DNA of 64,000 bases, taken from positions 1 through 64,000 of the forward strand of contig JAFRCC010000016.1 of NCBI GenBank assembly GCA_017404545.1. Direction: 5' to 3'. A program made the position numbers and the translations under genes. Positions 43,424 to 52,281 of this stretch are shown here, in pieces. Each line of letters starts with the position of its first letter. The first letter of the stretch is position 1. Source of the DNA: Clostridia bacterium (lineage in GTDB: Bacteria; Bacillota; Clostridia; TANB77; CAG-508). The notes below the pieces were generated by a model. The model ran no database searches, had not been told where the DNA came from, and saw nothing but the letters and a program-made list of their open reading frames with translations.

Positions 43424-43690
43424 ATGAAAATAAAATGCTTGATATGTGGAGATATAATTGAATCTAAAACTACTCATGATTTAGTAAATTGTAAATGTGA
43501 TAATTGTTATATAGATGGAGGGCAAAACTACTTGCATTTTGGAGGCAACAACTATGAAAAGATCTTAATTATATTTGAAGACGGTACAGAAATATTAGCA
43601 AGTGATGATGAAGAATATAGAAAAAAATATGAAGAATGGGAAGAAAAGAAGGTAAAGGAGGTTGTTGAAAGTGAAAGTTTTAACAATTAA
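43424..43690 (+). CDS. small zinc-ribbon protein
   Basis: Four cysteines (IKCLICGDII ... NCKCDNCYI) make a likely zinc ribbon, followed by YIDGGQNYLHFGG and an acidic helical tail. Similar 80-100-residue proteins are frequent in phages and mobile elements, role unknown. Its end overlaps the start of the ASCH gene, so the two are coupled. Confidence 0.65.
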   Translation: MKIKCLICGDIIESKTTHDLVNCKCDNCYIDGGQNYLHFGGNNYEKILIIFEDGTEILASDDEEYRKKYEEWEEKKVKEVVESESFNN

Positions 43691-44054
43691 ACAACCATGG
43701 GCAACTTTAATAATGCAAGGTGACAAAAGATATGAATTTAGAAGTTGGCAAACAAAATATAGAGGAGAATTATTAATACATGCAGGTAAAGGAATAGATA
43801 AAGGAGCAATGAAAAGATTAGAAAAATATCTTCCTGAAGAATTACCATACGGAAAAATTTTAGGAAAAGTAAAATTAGTCGATTGTATAAAGATGTCTCC
43901 AGAATTCAAAGAATTGTTGCTAAAAGAAAATAGTGATATTTATACTAAAAGTTCTTTTCAAGAAAGCTATGGATGGAAAGTCTCAGATGTTGAAGTTTTT
44001 GATAAAACAATAGAAGCAAAAGGACATTTAAGTTTATGGGAATATGACATATAG
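43671..44054 (+). CDS. ASCH-domain protein
   Basis: VLTIKQPWATLIMQGDKRYE at the start, ELLIHAGKGID, and ILGKVKLVDCIKMS are typical of the ASCH domain (PUA-like beta barrel), which binds or cleaves RNA or hydrolyses modified cytidines in some members. GTG at 43671, 9 bases behind AAAGGAGG, is the best start; upstream TTG codons lie too near. A terminator hairpin follows at 44069-44114. Confidence 0.8.
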   Translation: MKVLTIKQPWATLIMQGDKRYEFRSWQTKYRGELLIHAGKGIDKGAMKRLEKYLPEELPYGKILGKVKLVDCIKMSPEFKELLLKENSDIYTKSSFQESYGWKVSDVEVFDKTIEAKGHLSLWEYDI

Positions 44055-44068
44055 ATAATACTAGAAAA

Positions 44069-44114
44069 GAGCAAAATAAGAATGTAATTATATTACAGAA
44101 TTATTTTGCTTTCT
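44069..44114. terminator. terminator hairpin
   Basis: AGCAAAATAA and TTATTTTGCT are perfect arms, with a second inner stem TGTAAT / ATTACA and a T-rich tail. It separates the ASCH gene from the sigma factor gene. Confidence 0.65.
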
Positions 44115-44183
44115 TGATAATAAAAGACAAGTTTCGACAAATTTTTTTATAATAATGTAGTAAACTAAAATAGGGGTATGAAG

Positions 44184-44762
44184 ATGGTAAAAGAGATTAC
44201 ATATATAGAGGATTTTAAATTAGTAGACGATTACCTTAGTGGTAATACAGATAGTGGAGAAATATTATATGCTAAAGTTTATGTAAAATTACTTGGATAT
44301 GTATATAATTATACATCCAAAAGTATTCTGACTGAAGAAGATAAGAATGAAATAATAGAAGAGACACTGAAAGAGAGCATAGAAAAAATTTATAAATATG
44401 ATGGAAGTTGCCAATTTACAACATTTGTGCTGGGATTTGCCAAAAACAAATGTAAGGAAAAAATAAGAAAGAAAAGTAATATTATAACAATAGAATATGA
44501 TGAAGAAAAAATAACTGAAGAAGATTGTAATATTTATAATCAAGATCCTGCAATAATAATTGTAAATAAAGAAGAAACTGAAAGAATTAATACAACAATG
44601 TCAAAACTCCAGGAAGAAGATAGACAAATAATTCAATTAAGAATTATAAATGAAATGACAGCAAAAAAAATAAGTGAAATAACAGGAGAAAATATAGAAG
44701 CTATTTATTCAAGATGCAGAAGGGCTATAAAAAAGTTTAGAAAAATTTATGAAGAAATGTGA
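44184..44762 (+). CDS. sigma-70-family RNA polymerase sigma factor
   Basis: A region 2-like helix set (YNYTSKSILTEEDKNEIIEE, YDGSCQFTTFVLGFAKNKCKE) is followed by a region 4 helix-turn-helix (LQEEDRQIIQLRIINEMTAK, then SEITGENIEAIYSRCRRAIKK). This is a small two-domain sigma factor. No anti-sigma gene is evident; the next genes encode a short acidic protein and an ImmA/IrrE protease, which could form its control circuit. AGGGG fits the ATG at 44184. Confidence 0.8.
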   Translation: MVKEITYIEDFKLVDDYLSGNTDSGEILYAKVYVKLLGYVYNYTSKSILTEEDKNEIIEETLKESIEKIYKYDGSCQFTTFVLGFAKNKCKEKIRKKSNIITIEYDEEKITEEDCNIYNQDPAIIIVNKEETERINTTMSKLQEEDRQIIQLRIINEMTAKKISEITGENIEAIYSRCRRAIKKFRKIYEEM

Positions 44763-44805
44763 CCAATTTTTGTAAAAAAAGACATATATAAATAGGAGGA
44801 GAAAA

Positions 44806-45120
44806 ATGATTAGTATAGAATATGCGTTAGACAAATATACTGATTTAATAAATCAAAAACAAGTTGTAGATTTTAATTATTTTAAAAATGAATTAAAATC
44901 AAATGATTTTATAGAGTTTATGGAAGAAATAAAATATATAAATAAAATAAAGTCAAGTAGTGTAACGAAATCTTTTAAACAGCTATTTGAAAAGATAGAT
45001 GAATATAAAAATGAATTATACACAGTTGACAGTGTTGTTAATTTTAGAACAAAAGAAAAAAATGATGAAACCACAAAAATGATAGATGAAATATTCAAAG
45101 AGGAATTTAAAGATGAATAA
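44806..45120 (+). CDS. uncharacterised acidic protein upstream of ImmA/IrrE
   Basis: A 104-residue charged helical protein (SIEYALDKYTDLINQKQVVD, FKQLFEKIDEYKNELYTVDS) with no known domain. It has an excellent AGGAGG ribosome site and its stop overlaps the start of the protease gene. By analogy with ImmR/ImmA pairs it might be the protein cleaved by the protease, but it has no helix-turn-helix. Confidence 0.55.
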   Translation: MISIEYALDKYTDLINQKQVVDFNYFKNELKSNDFIEFMEEIKYINKIKSSSVTKSFKQLFEKIDEYKNELYTVDSVVNFRTKEKNDETTKMIDEIFKEEFKDE

Positions 45121-45841
45121 TCCATATAAAATAATAAACGAATTGATATATGAATACAATTTAAATACAAAAGAAGCAATTGATATAGAAAATCTTATCA
45201 AAAAAATGAATATAAGGTTAGTTATTGCAGACTTACCACTAGGAGTACTTGGAGCTTGTAAAGTAGAAGGACTAAAAAGAATGATAGTTGTTTCATCAAA
45301 TGTATACAATGAAGAGCAGAAAAGATTTACACTTGCTCATGAATTAGGGCATATATTAATACATAGAGGAACACATTATTTTTCAAAAGAGGACTTTAAC
45401 ATAATATATACTAATAAACAAAAAGAAGATGAAGCAGATAGGTTTGCTGTAGAATTGCTGTTGCCTAAAAGCTCTATCATAACTATCATTAACGAAAATG
45501 ATGTTAGTTTTGAATTAATAAAACAAATAGCTCAAAGATATAAAATGTCATTAACTGCTACAGCAATTAGAGTAGCAGAATTAATAAGTGAAAACATTAT
45601 TATAATATATCATAAAAATAACTTTATAAAATGGTGGTACAAGTCGAATGGGGATATTTTTTTTTATGAAAAATATGAAGGGATAAACTTAACAAGAATT
45701 GAACAAGAAAAAAATATACCATCAAGAAAAGTAGAATTAAATTTATGGTTATCTGAAGATGAGGATTTATACTCATGTTATGAAGAAACTATATATTTTA
45801 ATAAATTAAATGAATATATAACTTTGGTTCAAATTATATAA
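45113..45841 (+). CDS. ImmA/IrrE-family metallopeptidase
   Basis: Zinc-protease motif HELGH at 76-80 in RFTLAHELGHILIHRG, with the third ligand in KEDEADRFAVELLLP. ImmA cleaves the ImmR repressor of ICEBs1 and IrrE-like proteases trigger stress responses. In this element the target could be the preceding acidic protein or the XRE repressor at 33538. ATG 45113 overlaps the upstream stop (ATGAATAA). A perfect terminator (AAGGTACAGTTT / AACTGTACCTT) follows. Confidence 0.85.
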   Translation: MNNPYKIINELIYEYNLNTKEAIDIENLIKKMNIRLVIADLPLGVLGACKVEGLKRMIVVSSNVYNEEQKRFTLAHELGHILIHRGTHYFSKEDFNIIYTNKQKEDEADRFAVELLLPKSSIITIINENDVSFELIKQIAQRYKMSLTATAIRVAELISENIIIIYHKNNFIKWWYKSNGDIFFYEKYEGINLTRIEQEKNIPSRKVELNLWLSEDEDLYSCYEETIYFNKLNEYITLVQII

Positions 45842-45872
45842 GGTACAGTTTTAAACTGTACCTTTATTTTAT
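45840..45872 (+). terminator. rho-independent terminator
   Basis: AAGGTACAGTTT and AACTGTACCTT form a near-perfect stem with a TA loop, followed by TTATTTT. Directly after the protease gene. Confidence 0.8.
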
Positions 45873-45994
45873 GAGAGAGGGAGAAAAATGAAGAAAATAT
45901 TAAATTTTAACAAGAAAATATATTTTATATTAAATAAACTTTTAATATAAAGATAAAAAAATAAAATATTATATGAAAGGAATGAGTATGTAAA

Positions 45995-46921
45995 ATGAAA
46001 ATAAATAAAAAAAAGATAAGAAATCCAAAAAGATACCTATCAGAATTTAAAGAAAATGAAAGGCTAAGAATTGGAATAAAAATAACGGAAGAAAATAAAG
46101 AAAAAGTTGAAAAATTAGGATTTGATTCAAAAATGATAGTTGGAGAAATAATAGTACCAAACTCTAATATTTCAAAAAGCACATATGAAAATGCCGAAGG
46201 AAAATGTATTATAAGAAAAGATTTACCAAAAGAAATTGCAGAGAGATATTGGGAGTGGTCATGGGAGGACAGGGGTCATAATACATACACTGATTATAAA
46301 TATATTCCATATGAAAGATATCAAAGAGAATATGTAGCACCTAGAGCATTAGAATTTATGATAGTGGAAGATAATGAAAAAAATAAATGGGTAACTTCAA
46401 CAGAAATTGAAAATTCACAGGAAAATTATGAGGACATTAAGTTATCAATCAATATCTTATTAAGTGCATTTGGTGAATGCGAGACAATAAATACTAATAT
46501 GGAAGAACCAATAAAGACTGTAAGAGCAGTGAAGTGGGAAATACTAAGACCAGGAAAGCAAACTAAAGAAAGAATAAGGAGTATTATAAAAGAAAAAGTA
46601 AGTCAAAATAGAGAAAGTTTGTATATTAGAAATCTAGATAAGCTTATTGAAAATAGTGACGAAAATATAGCAGTTGGAACACAAGAATTTAAAGGATATA
46701 TAGTCTTTATTTGTGGTAAATATGCAATTTTAGAAAGTTTAATGCCTAATAATGCTACATATATACTGGATAAAGATTGGGAAGAAATTTCTAAACTTAC
46801 AAAAACTGAAGTATTAAACAATAAATTACATATTGAAAGAATTTATCATTATTCGAATTGGGAAGAAAAAATGAATAAATATATGAAAGGAGGTGAACAA
46901 CATGGCAAAAACAAAGAGTAG
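45995..46921 (+). CDS. uncharacterised protein, 308 aa
   Basis: The protein contains a tryptophan-rich stretch (ERYWEWSWEDRGHNTYTDYK) and ends with GSTs-like charged helices (SNWEEKMNKYMKGGEQHGKN); no family was recognised. AAAGGA lies 13 bases upstream of the ATG. Its last seven codons overlap a strong ribosome site and the start of the 39-codon gene, which suggests a coupled pair. Confidence 0.55.
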   Translation: MKINKKKIRNPKRYLSEFKENERLRIGIKITEENKEKVEKLGFDSKMIVGEIIVPNSNISKSTYENAEGKCIIRKDLPKEIAERYWEWSWEDRGHNTYTDYKYIPYERYQREYVAPRALEFMIVEDNEKNKWVTSTEIENSQENYEDIKLSINILLSAFGECETINTNMEEPIKTVRAVKWEILRPGKQTKERIRSIIKEKVSQNRESLYIRNLDKLIENSDENIAVGTQEFKGYIVFICGKYAILESLMPNNATYILDKDWEEISKLTKTEVLNNKLHIERIYHYSNWEEKMNKYMKGGEQHGKNKE

Positions 46922-47021
46922 TAACTCTGGAAAACAAGAAAAGAAGATAGTACCTGTAAATGGATATACCAAAAAAGATGGAACAAAAGTAAAAGGGCAC
47001 CGTAGATCAACACCTAATTAA
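46902..47021 (+). CDS. 39-residue basic protein
   Basis: A short frame with a perfect AAAGGAGGTG ribosome site encodes a lysine-rich peptide ending in VNGYTKKDGTKVKGHRRSTP. The GYTKKDGTxVKxHxRS pattern is seen in small proteins of phages and mobile elements of many bacteria; role unknown, perhaps nucleic-acid binding. It is the last rightward gene of the element and is followed by a terminator. Confidence 0.7.
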   Translation: MAKTKSSNSGKQEKKIVPVNGYTKKDGTKVKGHRRSTPN

Positions 47022-47030
47022 AGTAAATAT

Positions 47031-47062
47031 ATAGCCAAAGCAAAAAAGCTTTGGCTATTTAA
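47031..47062. terminator. bidirectional terminator
   Basis: ATAGCCAAAGC and GCTTTGGCTAT are perfect 11-bp arms around a run of A, followed by T and A. It lies between convergent genes. Confidence 0.75.
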
Positions 47063-47085
47063 TAAAATATATGTATGTGAAAATA

Positions 47086-47379
47086 TTATTCTCCAAAGCT
47101 TCGACCAAGCAACTGCACTCCATCAACAAAACCATTCCTATAATACTTCTCATTCCAATAAAAAATATAATCTATAAAATTCTCATCCAATTTATTTAAT
47201 TGTTTCTTCACATACTTTTTATTTTCCTTAGGAACATTCCTTAAAATATTTGCACTAATCTCATCAAAATAAACAAAATGCTTTCTATCTTCATCACATT
47301 TTAATGACGATAAATCATCTTCTCTAAACATTAACCATTCCTTCAAAATATCCTCATTAACTTCTCTAAAATTATTCAT
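47086..47379 (-). CDS. uncharacterised acidic protein, 97 aa
   Basis: A soluble helical protein (DILKEWLMFREDDLSSLKCD, later FIDYIFYWNEKYYRNGFVDG) that ends GVQLLGRSFGE. It resembles small hypothetical proteins with a C-terminal YRNGFxDG helix found widely in clostridia, possibly prophage-related. A GGAGG ribosome site precedes the start. It is the rightmost gene in the integrative element. Confidence 0.6.
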   Translation of the reverse strand: MNNFREVNEDILKEWLMFREDDLSSLKCDEDRKHFVYFDEISANILRNVPKENKKYVKKQLNKLDENFIDYIFYWNEKYYRNGFVDGVQLLGRSFGE

Positions 47380-47480
47380 AAATAAAAACCTCCATAAAAA
47401 TTAAAATTTTAATAGAAAAAATTGCTTTTCAAAAACTCAGCAAATACTAATTCTACATACGAACACACGTACATTACAAA

Positions 47481-47503
47481 TTGGGAAAAACTTGGGAAAA
47501 AAA
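47481..47503. repeat. right arm-type repeats (TTGGGAAAAA, two copies)
   Basis: TTGGGAAAAA at 47481 and 47492, again with 11-bp period and the same orientation as the pair at 31375-31395. The gap 47380-47728 that contains them has no convincing gene; it is the right end of the element plus the flank. Confidence 0.55.
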
Positions 47504-47620
47504 TCCTCAAAAAATGCCCTAAAAATACACAAATGTTCGACAAACAAAAACTCTCGAAAGTATTACCATACCAACGAAAACCTAAAATTTCACAAAAGCT
47601 CAAAAAGCAGTCAAATCGCC

Positions 47621-47635
47621 CTCATAACCCGAAGG
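47621..47635. repeat. right attachment core (attR) of the integrative element
   Basis: Second copy of CTCATAACCCGAAGG, 16,385 bases from the first. As on the left, no tRNA body surrounds it, so the core must have been carried by neighbouring elements, or this is a secondary insertion site. Confidence 0.7.
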
Positions 47636-47728
47636 TATTCTTTTTTGTTAATAATTTCTCTAAATCCCATTGGCAAATCCCTCCAATATGTGATGAAGTA
47701 ATAAAAAACAACAGAATGAAGAGATTAG

Positions 47729-48385
47729 ATGAATGAGATTAAATGTCCAAGTTGTGGTAATGTTTTTCAAATAGATGAAAGCTCTTATGATTCAATTGTT
47801 AAACAAATTCTTGATAAAGAATTTGAAAAAGAAATTTCTTCTCGTGAGGAACATTATAAATCTGAAAAAGAGAATGCTGTTAAAATTGCTGAGGCTCATT
47901 TGCGTGAGGAATTAGATAAAACTATTAAAGACCAAGAGATGGAAATTAATAATTTAAAAAATGAGATTAAAAATAAAGATGAGAATATTAAGAATAAAGA
48001 TGAGTCTATTAAGAATCAAGTTGAGAAAAATCTTAATGAGGAAATTAATAAAAAAATTCTTGGGATTAATGAACTTAAAAATAAATTAGAAAATCAGAAA
48101 ACTCAAAATGAACTTGATATTCAAAAAGCAGTTACAGAGCGTGAGAAACAAATTGATAAATTAAATAATGAACTTAGTCAGAAGAGCACTGAGTTTGAAC
48201 TTAAAGAAAAGTCTATGAAGGAGACATATGAATCTAAATTAAAAGATAAGGATGAACAGATTTTATATTATCGTGATTTTAAAGCTAAACAATCTACTAA
48301 GATGATTGGTGAGAGCTTGGAGTTTCATTGTAGTACTGAGTTCAATCAAATTCGTCCACTATTTGATAATTGTACTTTTGAATAA
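47729..48385 (+). pseudogene. DUF2130 protein, truncated copy (first 218 codons)
   Basis: The product starts with a zinc-ribbon-like NEIKCPSCGNVFQIDESSYD and a long charged coiled coil, then stops after RPLFDNCTFE. It differs at 9 of 218 residues from the N-terminal half of the full gene at 57107, and the homology also includes about 25 bases upstream. The nuclease-like DUF2130 domain is missing, so it is a remnant created by insertion or duplication. Confidence 0.75.
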
Positions 48386-48576
48386 GTAAAGAATTAATTA
48401 GTTTATATATAATAATGGATGCATGAAAGTAAAATGTTATACTTTCTAATATGGAATGTAAATATAAAATAAAAGAAATAAAACTTTCTTTTTTGGAAAT
48501 ATTATGATATAATAATAATATAAACAAGAAGGAGAGTTTTTTATGTTAGCAGATAAGATTAAGTTATATAGAGAAA

Positions 48577-49464
48577 ATGACTCAGAATTATGTAGCAGAT
48601 GTTTTGGAAGTGAGCCCGGCAACTATTTCTAAGTATGAAGCAGGAATGCTAGAGCCAAGTATTGAATCTGTAAAAAGATTAGCCGATTTATTTGAAATAA
48701 CAATTGACGAGCTCTTAAGAGATGAGAGCAAATTTGATATATCTAAATTTAATATATTAGATGTATTAAGAGAGCAAAAGGAAATGAAATTGAAAGGAAA
48801 TTTGTATCATCGAACTCAAATTTCATTTGCATATAATACAAATCATATTGAAGGAAGTACATTAACGGAGGAGCAAACCAGGTACATCTATGAAACAAAT
48901 ACTATTTTGTTTGAAAATAATACGATTGCAAAAATAGATGATATTATAGAAACATCTAATCACTTTAAACTAATAGACTATATGCTAGATGTAGCTGATA
49001 AAAAACTAACAGAAAAGATGATAAAAGAATTTCATAAGATTTTAAAAGAAAGTACTTCAGATAGTAGAGCGGAATGGTTCAATGTTGGAGATTACAAACA
49101 AAGAGCTAATATGATAGGAAATGGTATTAAAACAACATTACCAAATAATGTTGAAAAAGAAATGGCAAAATTAATGGATTGGTATAATTCACTTAAACAA
49201 GTTACCATGAAAGAGATAATAGAATTTCATTATAGATTTGAGAGCATACATCCATTTCAAGATGGTAATGGCAGAGTAGGAAGGATTATTATGTTTAAGG
49301 AATGTTTAAAAAATAATATTATTCCATTTATCATACAAGATGCAGATAAGTTATTTTATTATAGAGGATTGAAAGAATATAAAAATGAAAAAGAATATTT
49401 AACAGATACATGCTTAAATGCACAGGATCAGTATATAAAAATGATAGAATATTATTTAAAATAA
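48577..49464 (+). CDS. Fic/DOC-family protein with N-terminal HTH
   Basis: The Fic motif HPFQDGNGRVGR is complete at 225-236 and is preceded by IEFHYRFESI. Fic enzymes attach AMP or other nucleotides to proteins. TNHIEGSTLTEEQ near residue 88 resembles the Fic N-terminal helix; no clear inhibitory S/TxxxE(G/N) assignment was made. Residues 1-45 are part of an XRE domain (VADVLEVSPATISKYEAGML). Its first helix lies at 48543 (MLADKIKLYREN) in another frame, so a small indel near 48575 split the HTH; the ATG at 48577 may still give a Fic protein. Confidence 0.8.
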   Translation: MTQNYVADVLEVSPATISKYEAGMLEPSIESVKRLADLFEITIDELLRDESKFDISKFNILDVLREQKEMKLKGNLYHRTQISFAYNTNHIEGSTLTEEQTRYIYETNTILFENNTIAKIDDIIETSNHFKLIDYMLDVADKKLTEKMIKEFHKILKESTSDSRAEWFNVGDYKQRANMIGNGIKTTLPNNVEKEMAKLMDWYNSLKQVTMKEIIEFHYRFESIHPFQDGNGRVGRIIMFKECLKNNIIPFIIQDADKLFYYRGLKEYKNEKEYLTDTCLNAQDQYIKMIEYYLK

Positions 49465-49471
49465 AAAAAGT

Positions 49472-49807
49472 ATGAGAAATATGAATAATAAAAAATTAAA
49501 ACTATATAAAGAAGTATTAGATTACAATCAAGAATATAAAAAAGCAATAAAGGAATTAATGAAATTAGATGATGTTAATAAAGTATTATCTCCATTGACA
49601 GCATTAATAATGCAATATATAGAGAATCATTTAAAAGCTATTTTACAGGATTTTTTTGAGATAGAAAAGACAGCACATGATTTAAATATTGATAATCATA
49701 AATGCAAAGATTTGTTAAATAGAGCAAAAGAAAAATACCGTAAATATTTGGAAATTGATTTTGTTAATAATCAATTTTCAAGAATAGAGGAATGTATAAA
49801 CTATTAA
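49472..49807 (+). CDS. uncharacterised helical protein, 111 aa
   Basis: An all-helical protein ([40 protein letters not shown]) that recalls HEPN-like helical bundles, but the R-x-x-x-x-H motif is not obvious. Its stop overlaps the start of the SEC-C gene, and the two may once have been one protein. No ribosome site stronger than AAAAAAG is seen. Confidence 0.5.
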   Translation: MRNMNNKKLKLYKEVLDYNQEYKKAIKELMKLDDVNKVLSPLTALIMQYIENHLKAILQDFFEIEKTAHDLNIDNHKCKDLLNRAKEKYRKYLEIDFVNNQFSRIEECINY

Positions 49808-49980
49808 ATGAAAATCAAAAAGAAGAAATAATTCAATACATCGATAAAATCAGAAAAAAGATGCCTTTATGGAAAAAAGGTGGAAAAATAAAATTAGACA
49901 TAACAAAAGAAAAGGTTGGAAGAAATGAACTTTGTCCATGTGGTTCGGGCCAAAAGTACAAACAATGCCACGGAAAGTAA
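49792..49980 (+). CDS. SEC-C motif protein
   Basis: The last 22 residues, [20 protein letters not shown], are the SEC-C zinc-binding motif found at the end of SecA and of many unrelated proteins. The 40 residues before it are a lysine-rich helix. The gene overlaps the previous one by 16 bases. A terminator (GGAATGTTTAC / GTAGACATTCC) and two ATGTTTACAAA direct repeats follow at 50018-50124. Confidence 0.65.
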   Translation: MYKLLNENQKEEIIQYIDKIRKKMPLWKKGGKIKLDITKEKVGRNELCPCGSGQKYKQCHGK

Positions 49981-50164
49981 GATATAATAAGGCATTCGAG
50001 AGCTTTAAGAAAATTTAGATGTTTACAAAATTTAAAAAAATGTTTACAAATTATAGTTTAAATGTTGCAAAACATTTGAAAAATAAAGGAATGTTTACTT
50101 AAAAAAGTTGTAGACATTCCTTTTTATAATTTAATGATATAATATAAATGATAGAGGTGATGAT

Positions 50165-50776
50165 ATGCGAATTGGTGTTGATATAGATAATGTTCTTTCT
50201 AATTTTAATGAAGTATTATTAAATGACTATTTAAATCATGATAAATCATTAAGAAATAATGGAATAGTTAATAAAGATGTATATATTAGAAAAATGTTTG
50301 ATTGGCCAGAAGAATATGAAAAAGAATATTATAAAAATAATATTGAAAGATTAGCGGTTTTTTTTGAGCCAATAAAAGATTGCTCTAAATATATAAAATT
50401 ATTAAGAAAGGAAGGAAATAAAATCTATATAATAAGTGGAAGAGATAATGGTGAATATTCTGATCCATATAATATGACTATAAACTGGTTAAAAAAATAT
50501 GATATTGAATATGATGAATTAATTTTAACAAATGCATATAATCATCAAGAAAAAGCAGATATATGTCTAAAAAATAATATTGATATTATGATAGATGACT
50601 CAACTAATGTATGTAGTAAATGTACAGATAATAATATTAAATCTTTACTATTTGATACTGAATATAATAAAAAAGAAAATAGATTTGAAAGAGTTAATAG
50701 TTGGGAAGAAATATATAAGTATATCAATAATCATGAACAAGAAAAAATAAATGTAATATTAGATACAGATACTTAA
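50165..50776 (+). CDS. 5'-nucleotidase of the NT5C type (HAD fold)
   Basis: MRIGVDIDNVLSNFNE gives the HAD D-x-D pair (Asp6, Asp8), KIYIISGRDNG is motif II and IDIMIDDSTNVC is motif IV. NT5C-type enzymes dephosphorylate deoxynucleoside monophosphates. The frame continues past a linker (SWEEIYKYINNHEQEK) directly into INVILDTDT, the start of a nucleoside hydrolase, and then stops because of a one-base loss. It was probably the first half of a bifunctional nucleotide-to-base enzyme. Confidence 0.75.
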   Translation: MRIGVDIDNVLSNFNEVLLNDYLNHDKSLRNNGIVNKDVYIRKMFDWPEEYEKEYYKNNIERLAVFFEPIKDCSKYIKLLRKEGNKIYIISGRDNGEYSDPYNMTINWLKKYDIEYDELILTNAYNHQEKADICLKNNIDIMIDDSTNVCSKCTDNNIKSLLFDTEYNKKENRFERVNSWEEIYKYINNHEQEKINVILDTDT

Positions 50777-51603
50777 ATGAATGTGATGATCAGTTTGCTT
50801 TATCATATTTAATTAAAAGTCAAAATTTATTTAATATTGAAGCAATTACTATTGCTCCTTATTCACACAAATCAAGAAATGTTTCTGTTATAGAAGGACA
50901 AGAGTTAAGTTATGATGAAGTTTTAAAAATAAGTAAATGGCTTAATTTTGATACTACTAATAAAGTGTTTAAAGGTTCAATTGATTATATTTGTAATGGA
51001 TATAATGAAAGTAATGATGCTGTAAATAAAATAATTGAAATAGCACTTAAAAATAACAATACATATATTTTAGCAATTGGTGCAATAACTAATGTAGCAT
51101 TAGCTATAAAAAAAGAACCTAAAATAATCGATAGAATTGAAGTGATTTGGTTAGGTGGTAATGAATTAGGATATGCTGATAATATGGAATTTAATTTTAG
51201 ACAGGATATTGAAGCAGTAAAAATGGTATTTGAATCTAAAGTAAATCTAACAATATTACCATGTAAGAATGTTATTTCAAAATTAAGAATAAATATTAAC
51301 ACATTAAAAGAAAATATTGAAAATAAGTCAGAACTATGTAATTATTTAATAGATAGATTTTATAATGATGGTTACCATGGAATTCAAGAAGAAAGAGTTA
51401 TTTGGGATATATCTGTTATTGCCTATATGATAAATAAAGATTGGTTTAAAGTAAAAGAAATAAGTTGCCCAATTATGAATGATGATAGTTCATATAAATT
51501 AATAGATAATAATCATAAAATAAAAATAGTAACTGATGTAAATAAAGATGAGATATATAAAGATTTATTTAGAAAGTTAGGTGAAGTAAATGAGATTAAC
51601 TAG
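50776..51603 (+). pseudogene. nucleoside hydrolase half of the broken fusion
   Basis: In the next frame, NECDDQFALSYLIKSQNLFN continues INVILDTDT to give the calcium-binding DTDxxxECDDxxAL motif of inosine-uridine nucleoside hydrolases; LAIGAITNVALAIKKEP and WDISVIAYMI are also typical. A missing base at about 50774 (TTAAAT for TTATAAT) separates it from the nucleotidase. No ribosome site is close to the first internal ATG codons, so this half is probably silent. It overlaps the HD gene by 14 bases. Confidence 0.7.
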
Positions 51604-52210
51604 CAAAGAAGCAAGAGAACTTTTAGAACATGAAAGAAATAATTCTGAAGATGATAGATGGATAAATCATTGTATTTGTGTTGGAGATAGTGCAGGTAAA
51701 ATTGCTAAAGCATTACAAGATAAGGGGATAGATGTAGATGTCGATAAAGCAATTACTTTAGGATATATTCATGATATTGGTAAGAGATTTAACGAACATG
51801 GTGGTGTTTTTCCCCATGCAATAAATGGATATAATTATATTAAAGAATTAGGATATAATGAGGAATATGCTGGTATATGTATTAAACATTCTTTTTTGAA
51901 TAATGATATTGATTGTATATCTAATGACAGAGATGAAACAGATAAAACAAATCCTAATTATAATTTTGTCAAAGAGTATATTAAAAAAGAATACTCAATT
52001 GAAGAAAAAATAATTAATTTATGTGACTTGATGTGCACAACTAAAACTTTAACTGTAGAAAAAAGAATGATAGATTTATTATTGAGACATGGTGTATTTG
52101 CTAAAACTCATTATCATATTGCAGAAACTATTAAATTAAAAGAATATTTTGATAATTTATTAGGTTATAATTTATATGATTTATTTCCAGAGATAAAAGA
52201 AAATTTATAA
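51590..52210 (+). CDS. HD-domain phosphohydrolase
   Basis: His27 (WINHCICVGD), His61-Asp62 (YIHDIGKRFNEHGG) and His-x-x-x-L in CIKHSFLNND form a complete HD metal site. The 206-residue protein resembles small clostridial HD hydrolases acting on nucleotides. The start overlaps the nucleoside hydrolase end (GGTGAAGTAAATG), implying an old nucleotide-degrading operon: phosphatase, glycosidase, HD hydrolase. Confidence 0.8.
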   Translation: MRLTSKEARELLEHERNNSEDDRWINHCICVGDSAGKIAKALQDKGIDVDVDKAITLGYIHDIGKRFNEHGGVFPHAINGYNYIKELGYNEEYAGICIKHSFLNNDIDCISNDRDETDKTNPNYNFVKEYIKKEYSIEEKIINLCDLMCTTKTLTVEKRMIDLLLRHGVFAKTHYHIAETIKLKEYFDNLLGYNLYDLFPEIKENL

Positions 52211-52281
52211 TTAAATTGATAAAATGTTAACATATTTATGTTAGCATTTATTTTTTTTTTATTTGAAGGGAGAGGATATAT

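Noticed and set aside
47422..47736. Open frame of 104 codons at the right end of the element
   Set aside because: It covers the arm repeats and the att core, has no ribosome site or recognisable domain, and reads like chance coding over an AT-rich end.
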